The translations under genes were made by a program, and so were the position numbers. From contig NZ_FNOV01000012.1 of the NCBI RefSeq assembly GCF_900107135.1, forward strand, positions 62,001 through 126,000: a stretch of DNA of 64,000 bases. The letters are read 5' to 3'. A model generated the notes under the pieces. It was not told the origin of the DNA. It worked only from the letters and a program-made list of their open reading frames with translations, and searched no databases. Every line of letters starts with the position of its first letter. Position 1 is the stretch's first letter. This document shows positions 32,984 through 40,553 of this stretch, one piece after another. The stretch is from Hymenobacter psychrophilus (GTDB lineage: Bacteria > Bacteroidota > Bacteroidia > Cytophagales > Hymenobacteraceae).

Positions 32984-33793
32984 ATGAAGAAAAACAACTT
33001 ACTCGCTTCCCTGGCGCTGTTGGCCGCCACCGGGCTCAGCCTCTCGTCGTGCCAGGAAAAAGACAATGTAACTGTCAAGAACGAGGTATCGGAGACGACT
33101 ATCAACCAAGTAAAAGCACTTGGTTTTACAGCTACCGGAGCCCAGAAGGTAGATGGCGGGGTAGTAGTGGAAGGTGACATTCTGCTCACCAACGAAATGC
33201 TGGCCAGCAAGCCCGAGCAGAATTTGCTGCGCGTGGGCCAAGACGAGCAGTACCGGACCACCAACCTGGTAAGCCGCCTGCCGCGGGTGCTGACGGTGAG
33301 CGTGTCGAGCCAGTTTCCGAACGGCTACGTGCAGGCGGCCGACGAAGCCATCCGCCGCTACAACGCAATGGGTCTGCGCATTACGATGCGCCGGATCACC
33401 TCGGGCTCAGCCGACCTGCCCATTACGTATTCGGCCGATCTGGGCCCGGGCGTACTCGGCCGCTCGGGTGGTTTCCCTTCCAATGGTAACCCCGCTCCCG
33501 GCTTCCAGCTGGCACCGAGCGTAATCGGGGCCCGCTCTATCAACAACGTGGCTACCATCATGGCCCACGAGATGGGCCACTGTATCGGTTTCCGCCACAC
33601 CGACTACTTCAACCGCGCCTATAGCTGCGGCGGGGCGGCCTCCAACGAAGGCGCCAGCTCCATCGGGGCTATCCTCATTCCCGGCACGCCCTCCGGCGCC
33701 GACCCAAACTCGTGGATGCTGGCCTGCATCGGCTCTACGGCCGACCGCCCCTTCAATGCCAACGACCAAACGGCTCTCAACTACGTGTACTAA
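32984..33793 (+). CDS. Lipoprotein zinc metalloprotease (M57-like)
   Basis: 269 residues. Lipobox LSSC after a short signal. The catalytic zinc motif is HEMGHCIGFRHTD (HExxHxxGxxH), with a met-turn-like region further on and a conserved-looking pattern typical of peptidase family M57/metzincin proteins common in Bacteroidota. Cysteines in CIGFRH, YSCGG and LACIG may form disulfides. Likely attached to the outer membrane. Substrate unknown. Confidence 0.88.
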   Translation: MKKNNLLASLALLAATGLSLSSCQEKDNVTVKNEVSETTINQVKALGFTATGAQKVDGGVVVEGDILLTNEMLASKPEQNLLRVGQDEQYRTTNLVSRLPRVLTVSVSSQFPNGYVQAADEAIRRYNAMGLRITMRRITSGSADLPITYSADLGPGVLGRSGGFPSNGNPAPGFQLAPSVIGARSINNVATIMAHEMGHCIGFRHTDYFNRAYSCGGAASNEGASSIGAILIPGTPSGADPNSWMLACIGSTADRPFNANDQTALNYVY

Positions 33794-33826
33794 GCTGTTA
33801 GCTGTTAGCTGTTAGCTATTAGCTGA
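33792..33826. repeat. Tandem AGCTGTT/AGCTATT repeat
   Basis: Four head-to-tail copies of a seven-base unit (AGCTGTT, last copy AGCTATT) just after the protease stop codon. Same unit as at 13.9, 30.3, 48.1 and 58.9 kb. Confidence 0.75.
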
Positions 33827-33835
33827 CTACTTTAC

Positions 33836-33870
33836 ACCGCCCCGACTCGTTTGAGCCGGGGCGGTTTTTG
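33836..33870. terminator. Terminator of the zinc protease gene
   Basis: ACCGCCCCG pairs with CGGGGCGGT, followed by TTTTTG. Confidence 0.85.
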
Positions 33871-33909
33871 TTTGGGATGATCCAAGCGGTGAAGAACGGG
33901 GACGCAGAA

Positions 33910-34013
33910 ACGCCGTAGGGCGGGGCTTGCCCCCGCTCGCCATCCGCGCCGTTGGACGAAATCGTTGAAGCGGCGCTAACGGCGGGCGGGGACAAGCCCC
34001 ACCCCTACGGCGT
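33910..34013. repeat. Imperfect inverted repeat of a CGTAGGG/GGGGCTTG element
   Basis: 33910-33941 and 33981-34013 are reverse complements with a few differences (both ends read ACGCCGTAGGG...GGGGCTTG). The inner 40 bases carry GCGCCGTT / AACGGC complementarity. Intergenic, between convergent protease genes. Looks like a copy of a dispersed palindromic element. Confidence 0.75.
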
Positions 34014-34050
34014 GCTTCGAAACAGTTAGCTGCTTCTAGCCCCAAAAATG

Positions 34051-36690
34051 CTACAGCACCGTGAAGCGGCGGGTAATTTCGGGGCCGGAGTGCAGGCGGA
34101 TGCGCAGCAGGTAAGTGCCGGGGCGCAGCGTGTTGGTCGCAATGCGCTTGATAACGCCTATTTCGGCTACTTCGGCCCGTAGCAACCGGCCCGTCAGATC
34201 GAATAGGCGCACATCGGCCGCCTCGTTGGGGGGCAGCACAATCCGGAGCGGCTCGCCTGCTACCAGCGGTACGGGGTACACCAGCACCGCCGGCGCTTCG
34301 CTGACGCGGAAAACCCGCTCGGGCTGGCTGAATACGGCGGCCCCACTGCTGAGCATGAGCCGGGCGCGGTATTGCGAGTAACCGGCGGGAGCGGTCGGGT
34401 CGGCCAGTTGCAGCGCCAGACCGGGCACGGGGTTCAGGCTTAGTATTTCGAGGAAGCTACCGTCGGGCTGCCGCCGCTCCAGTGCTACGGCCTGCAGCCG
34501 GTACAACGAACCCAGCGTCAGATCAAAGCGGACTGAATCGGTGACCAGTAAGCGTGGGGTGAAAGAGCGCACGTAGCAGCCGTGGTCTTCCTGCAGCACG
34601 TCTTCGGTAGCTCCGCGGGGCCCCACGCGGCCGCTTAGCACCGGCGCCACGGCGAAGTAGCGGGCTTTTATTTCGGCTGTGGTCAGCAGCAGCGTAGTAT
34701 CGGTGAGGCGGTGCAGGGGCTCCAGATGGGTAGCCCCGAGGGCGTAGACCTGGTATTGCGTGGCACCCGGCACCGGTCGCCAGGTCAGCAGCGCCTCTTC
34801 GGGGCAGCTATAGGCTACGTTCAGCGCCAACGGCCGGGCCACAAAAAACGTGTCGGATAAGGCCGTAGTAGCTCCGGCTACCAGCCGTAGTTGGCCGGGC
34901 CGGATGGCATCGGGCGTTGTCCAGCGAAACAGCTTATCGGCCAGATTCACGCTGGCGCTCAGCACTGTCCAGGCCGGCTGGCCCACCGGCTTGTATTCGA
35001 GCCGGGCCGATGTTGCCGGCCCGGCCCACTGCCAGCGCAGCAGCTGGCTGGCCGAGGCGGCATCCAGGCCCCGCGCTTTAGTGGGCGCCACCCAGCTAAG
35101 CCCCGTTTCGAACTCGTAGGCCACGCTGAATGCCTGGGGGCCCTGGGGTACGGCGAAGCCGCGTACCCGCAACTCGTAGGTACCGGCGGCGGGCACATCG
35201 ACGGTAATCTGCTCGGCATTGTCGCGGTGGTTGGGGCGGCGGCGGGCGGGCAGCCTCAGCGAGTCGCGGTGCGGGTAGGCGCTCAGCGTCCAGGGCAGCC
35301 ACTGCTGGTTGGTAGTAGTCCGACGCAGCGTCAGGTCGAGGTCGTTGACAAGGGCCGCGGCAGTGCCGGCGGCAGCTTCAGGGTCGGTCCAGGTCAGCGT
35401 GATTTTGAGGCGGTGTACGCCGGCGGGCACCGTAACCGGAAACACGCGCTCCTGGCCCGTGGTAGCCGTGCCTTCCACGAACCGGTTGTCTAACACGGTC
35501 TGCACGGCCCCCAGCGCATCGGCCTGGCCGTAGCCGGCCACGAAATCTACCTGAGGCCGGCCCACATCATCGGCCGAGTTGAGTAGCGCAGCCCGCACCA
35601 GCGCGGCGGTGGGCAGAGTGCCGCGCCGCTGCTGATGGGCCTGCTGTACCAGCAAGCTGATGCCCGACACCAAGGCCGCCGCATCGGAAGAGCCGCCGGC
35701 CCCGTACGCCACCAGTTCGGGCTTGACGCGGCCATCGACGGCCGGGCCGCGGGAACTGCGCGGATTCACCAGCCCAAAGGCATCGGTAACGCCCACGCTA
35801 AAGCTATTTTTGGCATTTTTAAACTCGCCGGTGAGATTAGCCAAGCTGTCGAGCCCGGCATACGGACCGGCCGGTGCCGGCAGCTGCCCCGAGTTGCCGC
35901 TCGAAAATACGTGCAGCAGCGTGGGGTACTGACGGGCCTGCTGGTCGTAGGCACGGGCTTCGAGGCCGTAGAAATTCTCCACATCCACCCCGTAGGAGTG
36001 GTTTTGTACCGATACGCCCCGGGCCGCGAGCAGCGCGCCGTCGTCGGGCAGCAGGTTGTCATAGCTCGATTGCGCGATGCGCGCGCGCCAGGCCACGCCG
36101 CGGCCATCGGGCGAGGTATTGCCCCCCCCCGCAATGATGGTGGCCATGATGGTAGAATGCGAGTTGAGCAGCGAAGCCAGGGGGTCGGGCTCCAGAAGCC
36201 GGCCCTTAAAGTCGAGGTCGGCTATGTCCAGCGGGCTTTCTTTTACCGAAACCGTAAGGCCCTGGCCCGTGAGCGTGGGGTAGCGGGCGTGCACGGTCGT
36301 TATCTTGTTCACCCCGAAATCAAGCCCACCCAGCTCCCGTTCGGGCCGGGCCCGTCGGTCGGCAGCCTGTACGAATTTCACCAGCGGGCACTCGGTCAGG
36401 GCAGCTGCGTCGAGGCCACGCACCCGCAGCAGGCCGGGTTGGCGCGGCTCCGCTTCGGTCACTGCGTCAGGACGGGTGTTGCCCAGCCATTGCCGGAACG
36501 CGGCCTCGTCGGTTACGCTTACCCGCAACAGGCTTGGGCTAGGGCCGGCTTGCCGCAGGTTGGGGGCCAGCCGAGTGGCCGGCGGTGCAGGCCGGGCTGG
36601 CGCCTGGGCCCATAACCGGCCGGTAAAAGGCGCGCTCAACAGCGCAAACAGCAAAAAGCGTCCGGCGCGGTAGAGCGGAGCAGTAGGCAT
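34051..36690 (-). CDS. T9SS-exported S8 (subtilisin-like) serine peptidase
   Basis: 879 residues. Signal peptide, then an S8 domain: Asp in ESPLDIADLDFKGR (about 150), His in NSHSTIMATIIAGGGN (about 180), Asn of the oxyanion region in FSSGNSGQ, and the catalytic Ser region GGSSDAAALVSGI (about 333), where the usual GTSMAAP is degenerate. Fibronectin-like beta domains follow. The last 80 residues are a type A T9SS sorting domain (YPVPL, VRLFDLTGRLL, LRPGTYLLRI, RRFTVL). Secreted by the type IX system. Start at ATG 36690 opens the signal peptide. Confidence 0.92.
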   Translation of the reverse strand: MPTAPLYRAGRFLLFALLSAPFTGRLWAQAPARPAPPATRLAPNLRQAGPSPSLLRVSVTDEAAFRQWLGNTRPDAVTEAEPRQPGLLRVRGLDAAALTECPLVKFVQAADRRARPERELGGLDFGVNKITTVHARYPTLTGQGLTVSVKESPLDIADLDFKGRLLEPDPLASLLNSHSTIMATIIAGGGNTSPDGRGVAWRARIAQSSYDNLLPDDGALLAARGVSVQNHSYGVDVENFYGLEARAYDQQARQYPTLLHVFSSGNSGQLPAPAGPYAGLDSLANLTGEFKNAKNSFSVGVTDAFGLVNPRSSRGPAVDGRVKPELVAYGAGGSSDAAALVSGISLLVQQAHQQRRGTLPTAALVRAALLNSADDVGRPQVDFVAGYGQADALGAVQTVLDNRFVEGTATTGQERVFPVTVPAGVHRLKITLTWTDPEAAAGTAAALVNDLDLTLRRTTTNQQWLPWTLSAYPHRDSLRLPARRRPNHRDNAEQITVDVPAAGTYELRVRGFAVPQGPQAFSVAYEFETGLSWVAPTKARGLDAASASQLLRWQWAGPATSARLEYKPVGQPAWTVLSASVNLADKLFRWTTPDAIRPGQLRLVAGATTALSDTFFVARPLALNVAYSCPEEALLTWRPVPGATQYQVYALGATHLEPLHRLTDTTLLLTTAEIKARYFAVAPVLSGRVGPRGATEDVLQEDHGCYVRSFTPRLLVTDSVRFDLTLGSLYRLQAVALERRQPDGSFLEILSLNPVPGLALQLADPTAPAGYSQYRARLMLSSGAAVFSQPERVFRVSEAPAVLVYPVPLVAGEPLRIVLPPNEAADVRLFDLTGRLLRAEVAEIGVIKRIATNTLRPGTYLLRIRLHSGPEITRRFTVL

Positions 36691-36875
36691 ACAGGCGAAG
36701 TGGTTGTGGTAGGGCAGAGCAGGGGCAGCTTTCAAATATAACCAGAAATACCGTCGGTTTCTGCCCCTCAGCTATCAGCCACCCTATGGTAACACCAGCC
36801 GCTTAAACTCGTGCAAAGCAGTTACTTTCAGACCACAACCACCCACCTTGCACAAGTCACTTCCCCACTGGGCAG

Positions 36876-37787
36876 CTATTTACCCGGTATTTTGTACACC
36901 CGCACGCCGGCCGCCGTCAGCAGGTAGGCGTACTGGTCGCTCAGCAGCACCTGCTGCACGTCGGCCAGCGGCAGCGGCAGGGCGCGCTCGGTAAGGTTGT
37001 ACAAGTGAAAAAAGCGCAACTCACCGGCCCGGCCCAGGTAGTACAGCTCGTCGCCCCGGAAGCCCACGTAGCTCAGGCCCGGCAGCGGCAGTTTTTTGCG
37101 AAAATTGCCCAGGTTGTCGAATACGTACACGCCCCCCACCCTATCTACCAGGTACAGGTTGTTCTGATACTCGCGCAGAAACCGGAAGTCGGGCCGGGAG
37201 CGGCCGATCAGAATATCAAGCGGCGTGGTGATGGTAAACCGCTTCTGCGTAGCATCGAACTGCCGTAGCGTCAGGTCTGATTCGTTGAACAGCCAGTAGC
37301 GGTCGTCGGGAGCCAGCGTGACCACGCGGGCCTGCCCATCGAGCAGCTGGGGCAGCGGCAGCTCGCTGATGGGCGACAGGAACCGGTCGAGCAGCAGCAC
37401 CTGTTGGCGGTCATCATAGAAAACCAAAATTTTGGCCGTATTCCAGGCTTCTACCTGCATTACATGGCCGGGCAGTGGCGGGGCGTACACGTTCAGCGGC
37501 TGCCCGTCGGGCCCAAACTGGCGCAGGTTGTTCTGGCGGTCGGTTACATAAAAATTACCGCGCCGGTCGAGCGAGGCTGCCCCCGGCTGGGGCAGTATCA
37601 GCGTACGCACCAGCTGCCAGCCGCGGGCTGGGCCAGCCGTATCGGGCGGCACCTGCACCACGGGGGCAGCCTGGGCCGCAGGTGCCACCGAGCCGGCCGG
37701 CGGCGCGGTGGTTTGGGCGCTGGCGAGAAGTGAGAGCTGAGAAGTGAGCAGCGAGACAAGAAAGAAGCGGGAGAACCCATCTGTCAT
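36876..37787 (-). CDS. Hypothetical secreted beta-propeller-like protein
   Basis: 303 residues from ATG 37787 (MTDGFSRFFLVSLLTSQLSLLASAQ, a signal peptide). The body has recurrent strand motifs such as GNFYVTDRQNNLRQFGPDGQPL, YLVDRVGGVYVFDNLGNFRKKL and YLLTAAGVRVYKIPGK, suggesting a six-bladed NHL-like propeller; no named family. The frame is open upstream to 37916, but that part translates a dispersed repeat (HLERSEGP...SFRMTD), so it is rejected. The signal peptide itself lies within repeat DNA. Overlaps the lpxH end by none with this start. Confidence 0.75.
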   Translation of the reverse strand: MTDGFSRFFLVSLLTSQLSLLASAQTTAPPAGSVAPAAQAAPVVQVPPDTAGPARGWQLVRTLILPQPGAASLDRRGNFYVTDRQNNLRQFGPDGQPLNVYAPPLPGHVMQVEAWNTAKILVFYDDRQQVLLLDRFLSPISELPLPQLLDGQARVVTLAPDDRYWLFNESDLTLRQFDATQKRFTITTPLDILIGRSRPDFRFLREYQNNLYLVDRVGGVYVFDNLGNFRKKLPLPGLSYVGFRGDELYYLGRAGELRFFHLYNLTERALPLPLADVQQVLLSDQYAYLLTAAGVRVYKIPGK

Positions 37788-37920
37788 CCTGAACGAAGCG
37801 AAGACCTTGGGCACCAGGCAGCTTACAAGGCTGATTAGCTTCTGCACAGGTCCTTCGCTGCGCTCAAGATGACAAAGCAACTTCTCACCTTTCAGCTCTA
37901 CCTTCTCACTTCTCATAGCT
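37725..37920. repeat. Composite nested inverted repeat (TCATCCTGA/GAAGGACC family plus CTTCTCACTTCTCA arms)
   Basis: Inner arms 37782-37808 and 37848-37874 are imperfect reverse complements of the TGTCATCCTGA...GCGAAG type also seen at 50411-50506. Outer flanks carry iterated GAGAAGTGAG (left) and CTTCTCACTTCTC (right). The element spans the 5' end of the propeller-like gene and the 3' end of lpxH. Confidence 0.8.
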
Positions 37921-38688
37921 CAATAAGGCCAGTTGCTCGCCATCATACACGCCATAGGTGCAATAATTGACCCATTCGCCAAGGTTGACGTAGCGGCTGC
38001 CGGGGGCCACTTCCACATCGAGGGGCAGGTGGCGGTGGCCGAAAACATAGTACTCGTGCGGAAACTGCTGCTGCACCTCGCGGCAGTACGTCAGCAGCCA
38101 CTCGTCGTCGCCCAGGAAATGGTCGTCGGACGGGCCGTTTTGCAGGCGGCTGTGGCGGCTCCAGCGGTTGGCCAGCCCGATGCCGAAATTGGGATGCAGC
38201 CGCGCAAACAGCCACTGGGCCACCGGCGAGGCAAACACCCGTTTCAGCAGCTTGTAGGTGTGGTCGCCCGGCCCCAGCCCGTCGCCGTGGCCGATGTGGA
38301 ACTGGTGCCCGCCGATGCGCTGGCTGACGGGGTGGCGCAGCACCAGGATATTCAGCTCCTTGGTAAAGTAGTCGAACATCCACATATCGTGGTTGCCGGT
38401 AAAGAAGGTAACCGGCAGGCCCGCGTCGGTCAGTTCGGCCAGCTTGCCCTGTAGGCGCGTAAAGCCCCGGGGAATGGCGTGGCGGTACTCAAACCAGAAG
38501 TCGAAAATGTCGCCTAGCAGGTAGATGGCGGCCGCATCCTGGGCCACCTCGTCGAGCCAGCGCACGATGCGCCGCTCCCGCTCGCGCGAGCTAGCCGCGT
38601 CGGGGGCGCCGAGGTGGAAATCGGAGGCAAAGTACACCCGGCGGCCGGGCGGTAGGGCCAGATCAGGCAGTTGGGGCGGGCGCGTCAT
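37906..38688 (-). CDS. lpxH: UDP-2,3-diacylglucosamine diphosphatase
   Basis: 260 residues of the calcineurin-like metallophosphoesterase fold: DFHLG near the start (ASDFHLGAPD), GDIFDFWFEY, GNHDMWM, IGHGDGLG and GHRHLP near the C-terminus are the metal-binding blocks in LpxH order. It hydrolyses UDP-2,3-diacylglucosamine to lipid X in lipid A synthesis, at the inner face of the membrane. Start at ATG 38688; its first 26 bases overlap the end of the upstream lutC-like gene, implying one operon. Kdo supply for the same LPS comes from kdsD at 55514. Confidence 0.92.
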   Translation of the reverse strand: MTRPPQLPDLALPPGRRVYFASDFHLGAPDAASSRERERRIVRWLDEVAQDAAAIYLLGDIFDFWFEYRHAIPRGFTRLQGKLAELTDAGLPVTFFTGNHDMWMFDYFTKELNILVLRHPVSQRIGGHQFHIGHGDGLGPGDHTYKLLKRVFASPVAQWLFARLHPNFGIGLANRWSRHSRLQNGPSDDHFLGDDEWLLTYCREVQQQFPHEYYVFGHRHLPLDVEVAPGSRYVNLGEWVNYCTYGVYDGEQLALLSYEK

Positions 38689-39331
38689 CCAGGAGAAACA
38701 GTGCGAGGCGGCGCGGGCCATGCGCCCCGAGCACCAGTGTTTTTTCGATATCGGCCGTACGGCTTGGCCCTGACGTTAAGGAAATCATCGATGGCAGCTT
38801 GCCGGGGCCATATTTCTGCTGCATCAGTTGCAGCGCGTCGCCAATATCGGCCACCACCTGCGAGGTGCGCGCCAGCACCAGGTGCTGGTCGGGGTAGATG
38901 CTCAGTCGCCGCCCGCTGGTGGTAGCGCCCGACACCAGAATGCTGCCGGTGCGGGCCACCAGCGCCTCACAACTCGTCAGGCTCGCGTCGGCGTGCTCTC
39001 GGAAACCGTCCTCATCACCCTGAAAAACCAAGTCGCCGGCGTGCAGTAGCTTTTTCAGTTCGGGCTCCCACACATATAGGTGCTCCAATTGCTGCTCTTT
39101 CTTATACAGGAAAAGCTGGTCGTAAAAGTGCCCTACCGACTCGCAGTAGTAAAACGTGCCACCCACCCGCACGAAACTTTGGGCGAAGGCCACTGCCAAG
39201 TCGTCGCCATCGGCAGCGGGGCGCGGGTGCAACGAGGCCGAAAAATCGGGCCGGGGCGCAGCGGCCGGGCCGGGCACGCGCAGGGCCTCACGAATACGGC
39301 TTAGAACAAAGTCACGGGAGCTTTCGGCCAT
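38663..39331 (-). CDS. LUD-domain protein (LutC/YkgG family)
   Basis: 222 residues from ATG 39331 (MAESSRDFVLSRIREAL, the family start). LUD/DUF162 features include YYCESVGHFYDQL, ALVARTGSILVSGATTSGR and MISLTSGPSRTADIEKTLVLGAHGPRRL, the SGPSxTADIE segment being diagnostic. LutC takes part in lactate utilisation with LutA/LutB, but those are not here; orphan copies are common in Bacteroidota. Overlaps lpxH by 26 bases. A -7 box and a perfect 26-bp palindrome lie upstream. Confidence 0.88.
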   Translation of the reverse strand: MAESSRDFVLSRIREALRVPGPAAAPRPDFSASLHPRPAADGDDLAVAFAQSFVRVGGTFYYCESVGHFYDQLFLYKKEQQLEHLYVWEPELKKLLHAGDLVFQGDEDGFREHADASLTSCEALVARTGSILVSGATTSGRRLSIYPDQHLVLARTSQVVADIGDALQLMQQKYGPGKLPSMISLTSGPSRTADIEKTLVLGAHGPRRLALFLLDDAPAPTA

Positions 39332-39335
39332 GCAG

Positions 39336-39343
39336 CAAAGGTA
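39336..39343 (-). promoter_or_regulatory. -7 promoter element (TACCTTTG) directly before the LUD gene
   Basis: Exact TAnnTTTG on the minus strand, four bases before the ATG at 39331. The -33 region would fall within the palindrome at 39358-39383. Confidence 0.5.
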
Positions 39344-39357
39344 AGCGGGTTTCGGTT

Positions 39358-39383
39358 GGCGGGAAAAACCGGTTTTTCCCGCC
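39358..39383. promoter_or_regulatory. Perfect 26-bp palindrome at the LUD-lpxH promoter, operator candidate
   Basis: GGCGGGAAAAACC followed at once by its reverse complement, with no spacer. It covers the position expected for the -33 box of the promoter at 39336, which fits a dimeric repressor site. Too A/T-centred and too far from any gene end to be a terminator for known genes. Confidence 0.5.
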
Positions 39384-39633
39384 GCGGGAGTAAGGCTCTC
39401 CCACCATCCCGTTATGGGAATAAGTACTTTTTCCACTTGTCGAAACAGATAGAATCTTATAAAATTCGGGCGCGGCTTAATTACCCACTTACCGCCTGTA
39501 GCAATAGCAGGACCTATTAGTGCAGATGAGGCCTGGGCACTTAGCTGAACAGTAGCGGACCCAACGGCATAGTGGCACCCTTTTGGTATTTCCAACATCA
39601 GCATTCACCCACATAGCCACCTTTACCCCTGCC

Positions 39634-39843
39634 ATGCAATACGTGCCCGCCGTCAGCCACCATCAACCGACTGCGCCGGCCCCCCATCATCTTCCGGCCA
39701 CCGAAGCCGACTTCCATGACTGGCTCCAGGACCTGCTGCCCAGCGTGCGGGCCGCCCTGGCCCGTCAGGGTTTCGAGAAAACATCTAAACTAAGCGCATT
39801 CCAGCAGTTTTTGCAGGAACGCGCTAATGGCAGCGATAGATAA
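39634..39843 (+). CDS. Hypothetical small protein
   Basis: 69 residues: a flexible His/Pro/Ala-rich start (HHQPTAPAPHHLPA) and a helical remainder (DFHDWLQDLLPSVRAALARQGFEKTSKLSAFQQFLQERA). No signal peptide or known domain. Start at ATG 39634; codon use looks coding and it stands free between the LUD gene promoter and a lipoprotein gene. Function unknown; could be spurious. Confidence 0.45.
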   Translation: MQYVPAVSHHQPTAPAPHHLPATEADFHDWLQDLLPSVRAALARQGFEKTSKLSAFQQFLQERANGSDR

Positions 39844-39956
39844 GCTTGCAAACTGCCGGCAACGTATTTTGCCGTACTTTATAAAACACTGCTGCCTTTT
39901 TTCATTCGTCAGGAGTTGCCTGGTTATCTTTACTGTTCTTCATCAAACTCTTACCA

Positions 39957-40409
39957 ATGAAAATCTCCCATTTGCTATCGTGGGCCCTATTAGCCACTAC
40001 AACAGGCCTGACATTGACGAGTTGCACCGATAACGCTCCAGAGCCGGACCTGTCAACTGTCTATGTTCCCCAGAATGTTCCTTTCCAATTAGGGATGAAA
40101 GGCTACATGAATTCGCCACAAATTATCGCCCGATTTGGAGTAGCCAAATCTGCCAGTGATGCGCGGGAAGGTAACGGCACCGAGTTGCGGGACATAGTCC
40201 GATGGACCGATACACAAGGAGGGAAAATAGCCAAAGAGGTAGTATTGCCTAACCAGAAAAGCGGGACCACACGCTGGGTTTACCTATCCTTACCGGTCAA
40301 GCCTACGGGCGACCAATCTGTTTCGGTGAGCTGGCCAACTGCTGGGGCAATATCCCTAAACGCGGCCTCTACCGATACCATTGTTTTCCGCGAAATAACT
40401 ATTCCTTAA
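39957..40409 (+). CDS. Hypothetical lipoprotein
   Basis: 150 residues. Signal with lipobox LTSC followed by TDNAPEPD (acidic, as in surface lipoprotein export signals). Remainder beta-rich, with TRWVYLSLPVKPTGDQSVSVSW; no family recognised. Slightly lower GC than its neighbours. Followed by an 82-bp perfect palindrome shared with the convergent ftsH. Confidence 0.75.
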   Translation: MKISHLLSWALLATTTGLTLTSCTDNAPEPDLSTVYVPQNVPFQLGMKGYMNSPQIIARFGVAKSASDAREGNGTELRDIVRWTDTQGGKIAKEVVLPNQKSGTTRWVYLSLPVKPTGDQSVSVSWPTAGAISLNAASTDTIVFREITIP

Positions 40410-40460
40410 CCTCGCTCAATAGCAACTATTGCCTTGGGTTAAAGGATCCAGCTAAAGCTG

Positions 40461-40542
40461 ATGCACTAACAGTTAATGAGCACAAAAAAAGAGCCCACCG
40501 TACGGTGGGCTCTTTTTTTGTGCTCATTAACTGTTAGTGCAT
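40461..40542. terminator. 82-bp perfect zero-loop palindrome, bidirectional terminator
   Basis: 40461-40501 is the exact reverse complement of 40502-40542. The centre CCCACCGTACGGTGGG is flanked by A7/T7 runs, so each strand presents a G+C stem with U-tract; outer arms extend the symmetry by another 20 bp each. Sits between the lipoprotein gene and convergent ftsH. Confidence 0.92.
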
Positions 40543-40553
40543 TGCGCCAAGCG

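Noticed and set aside
33910..34013. CRISPR array
   Set aside because: Only one inverted pair with imperfect arms; no regular direct repeats and spacers, and no cas genes in the window.
37788..37916. N-terminal 43-residue extension of the propeller-like protein (HLERSEGP...SFRMT)
   Set aside because: It is the translation of a dispersed inverted repeat; such peptides are a known annotation artefact. The signal peptide begins at ATG 37787.
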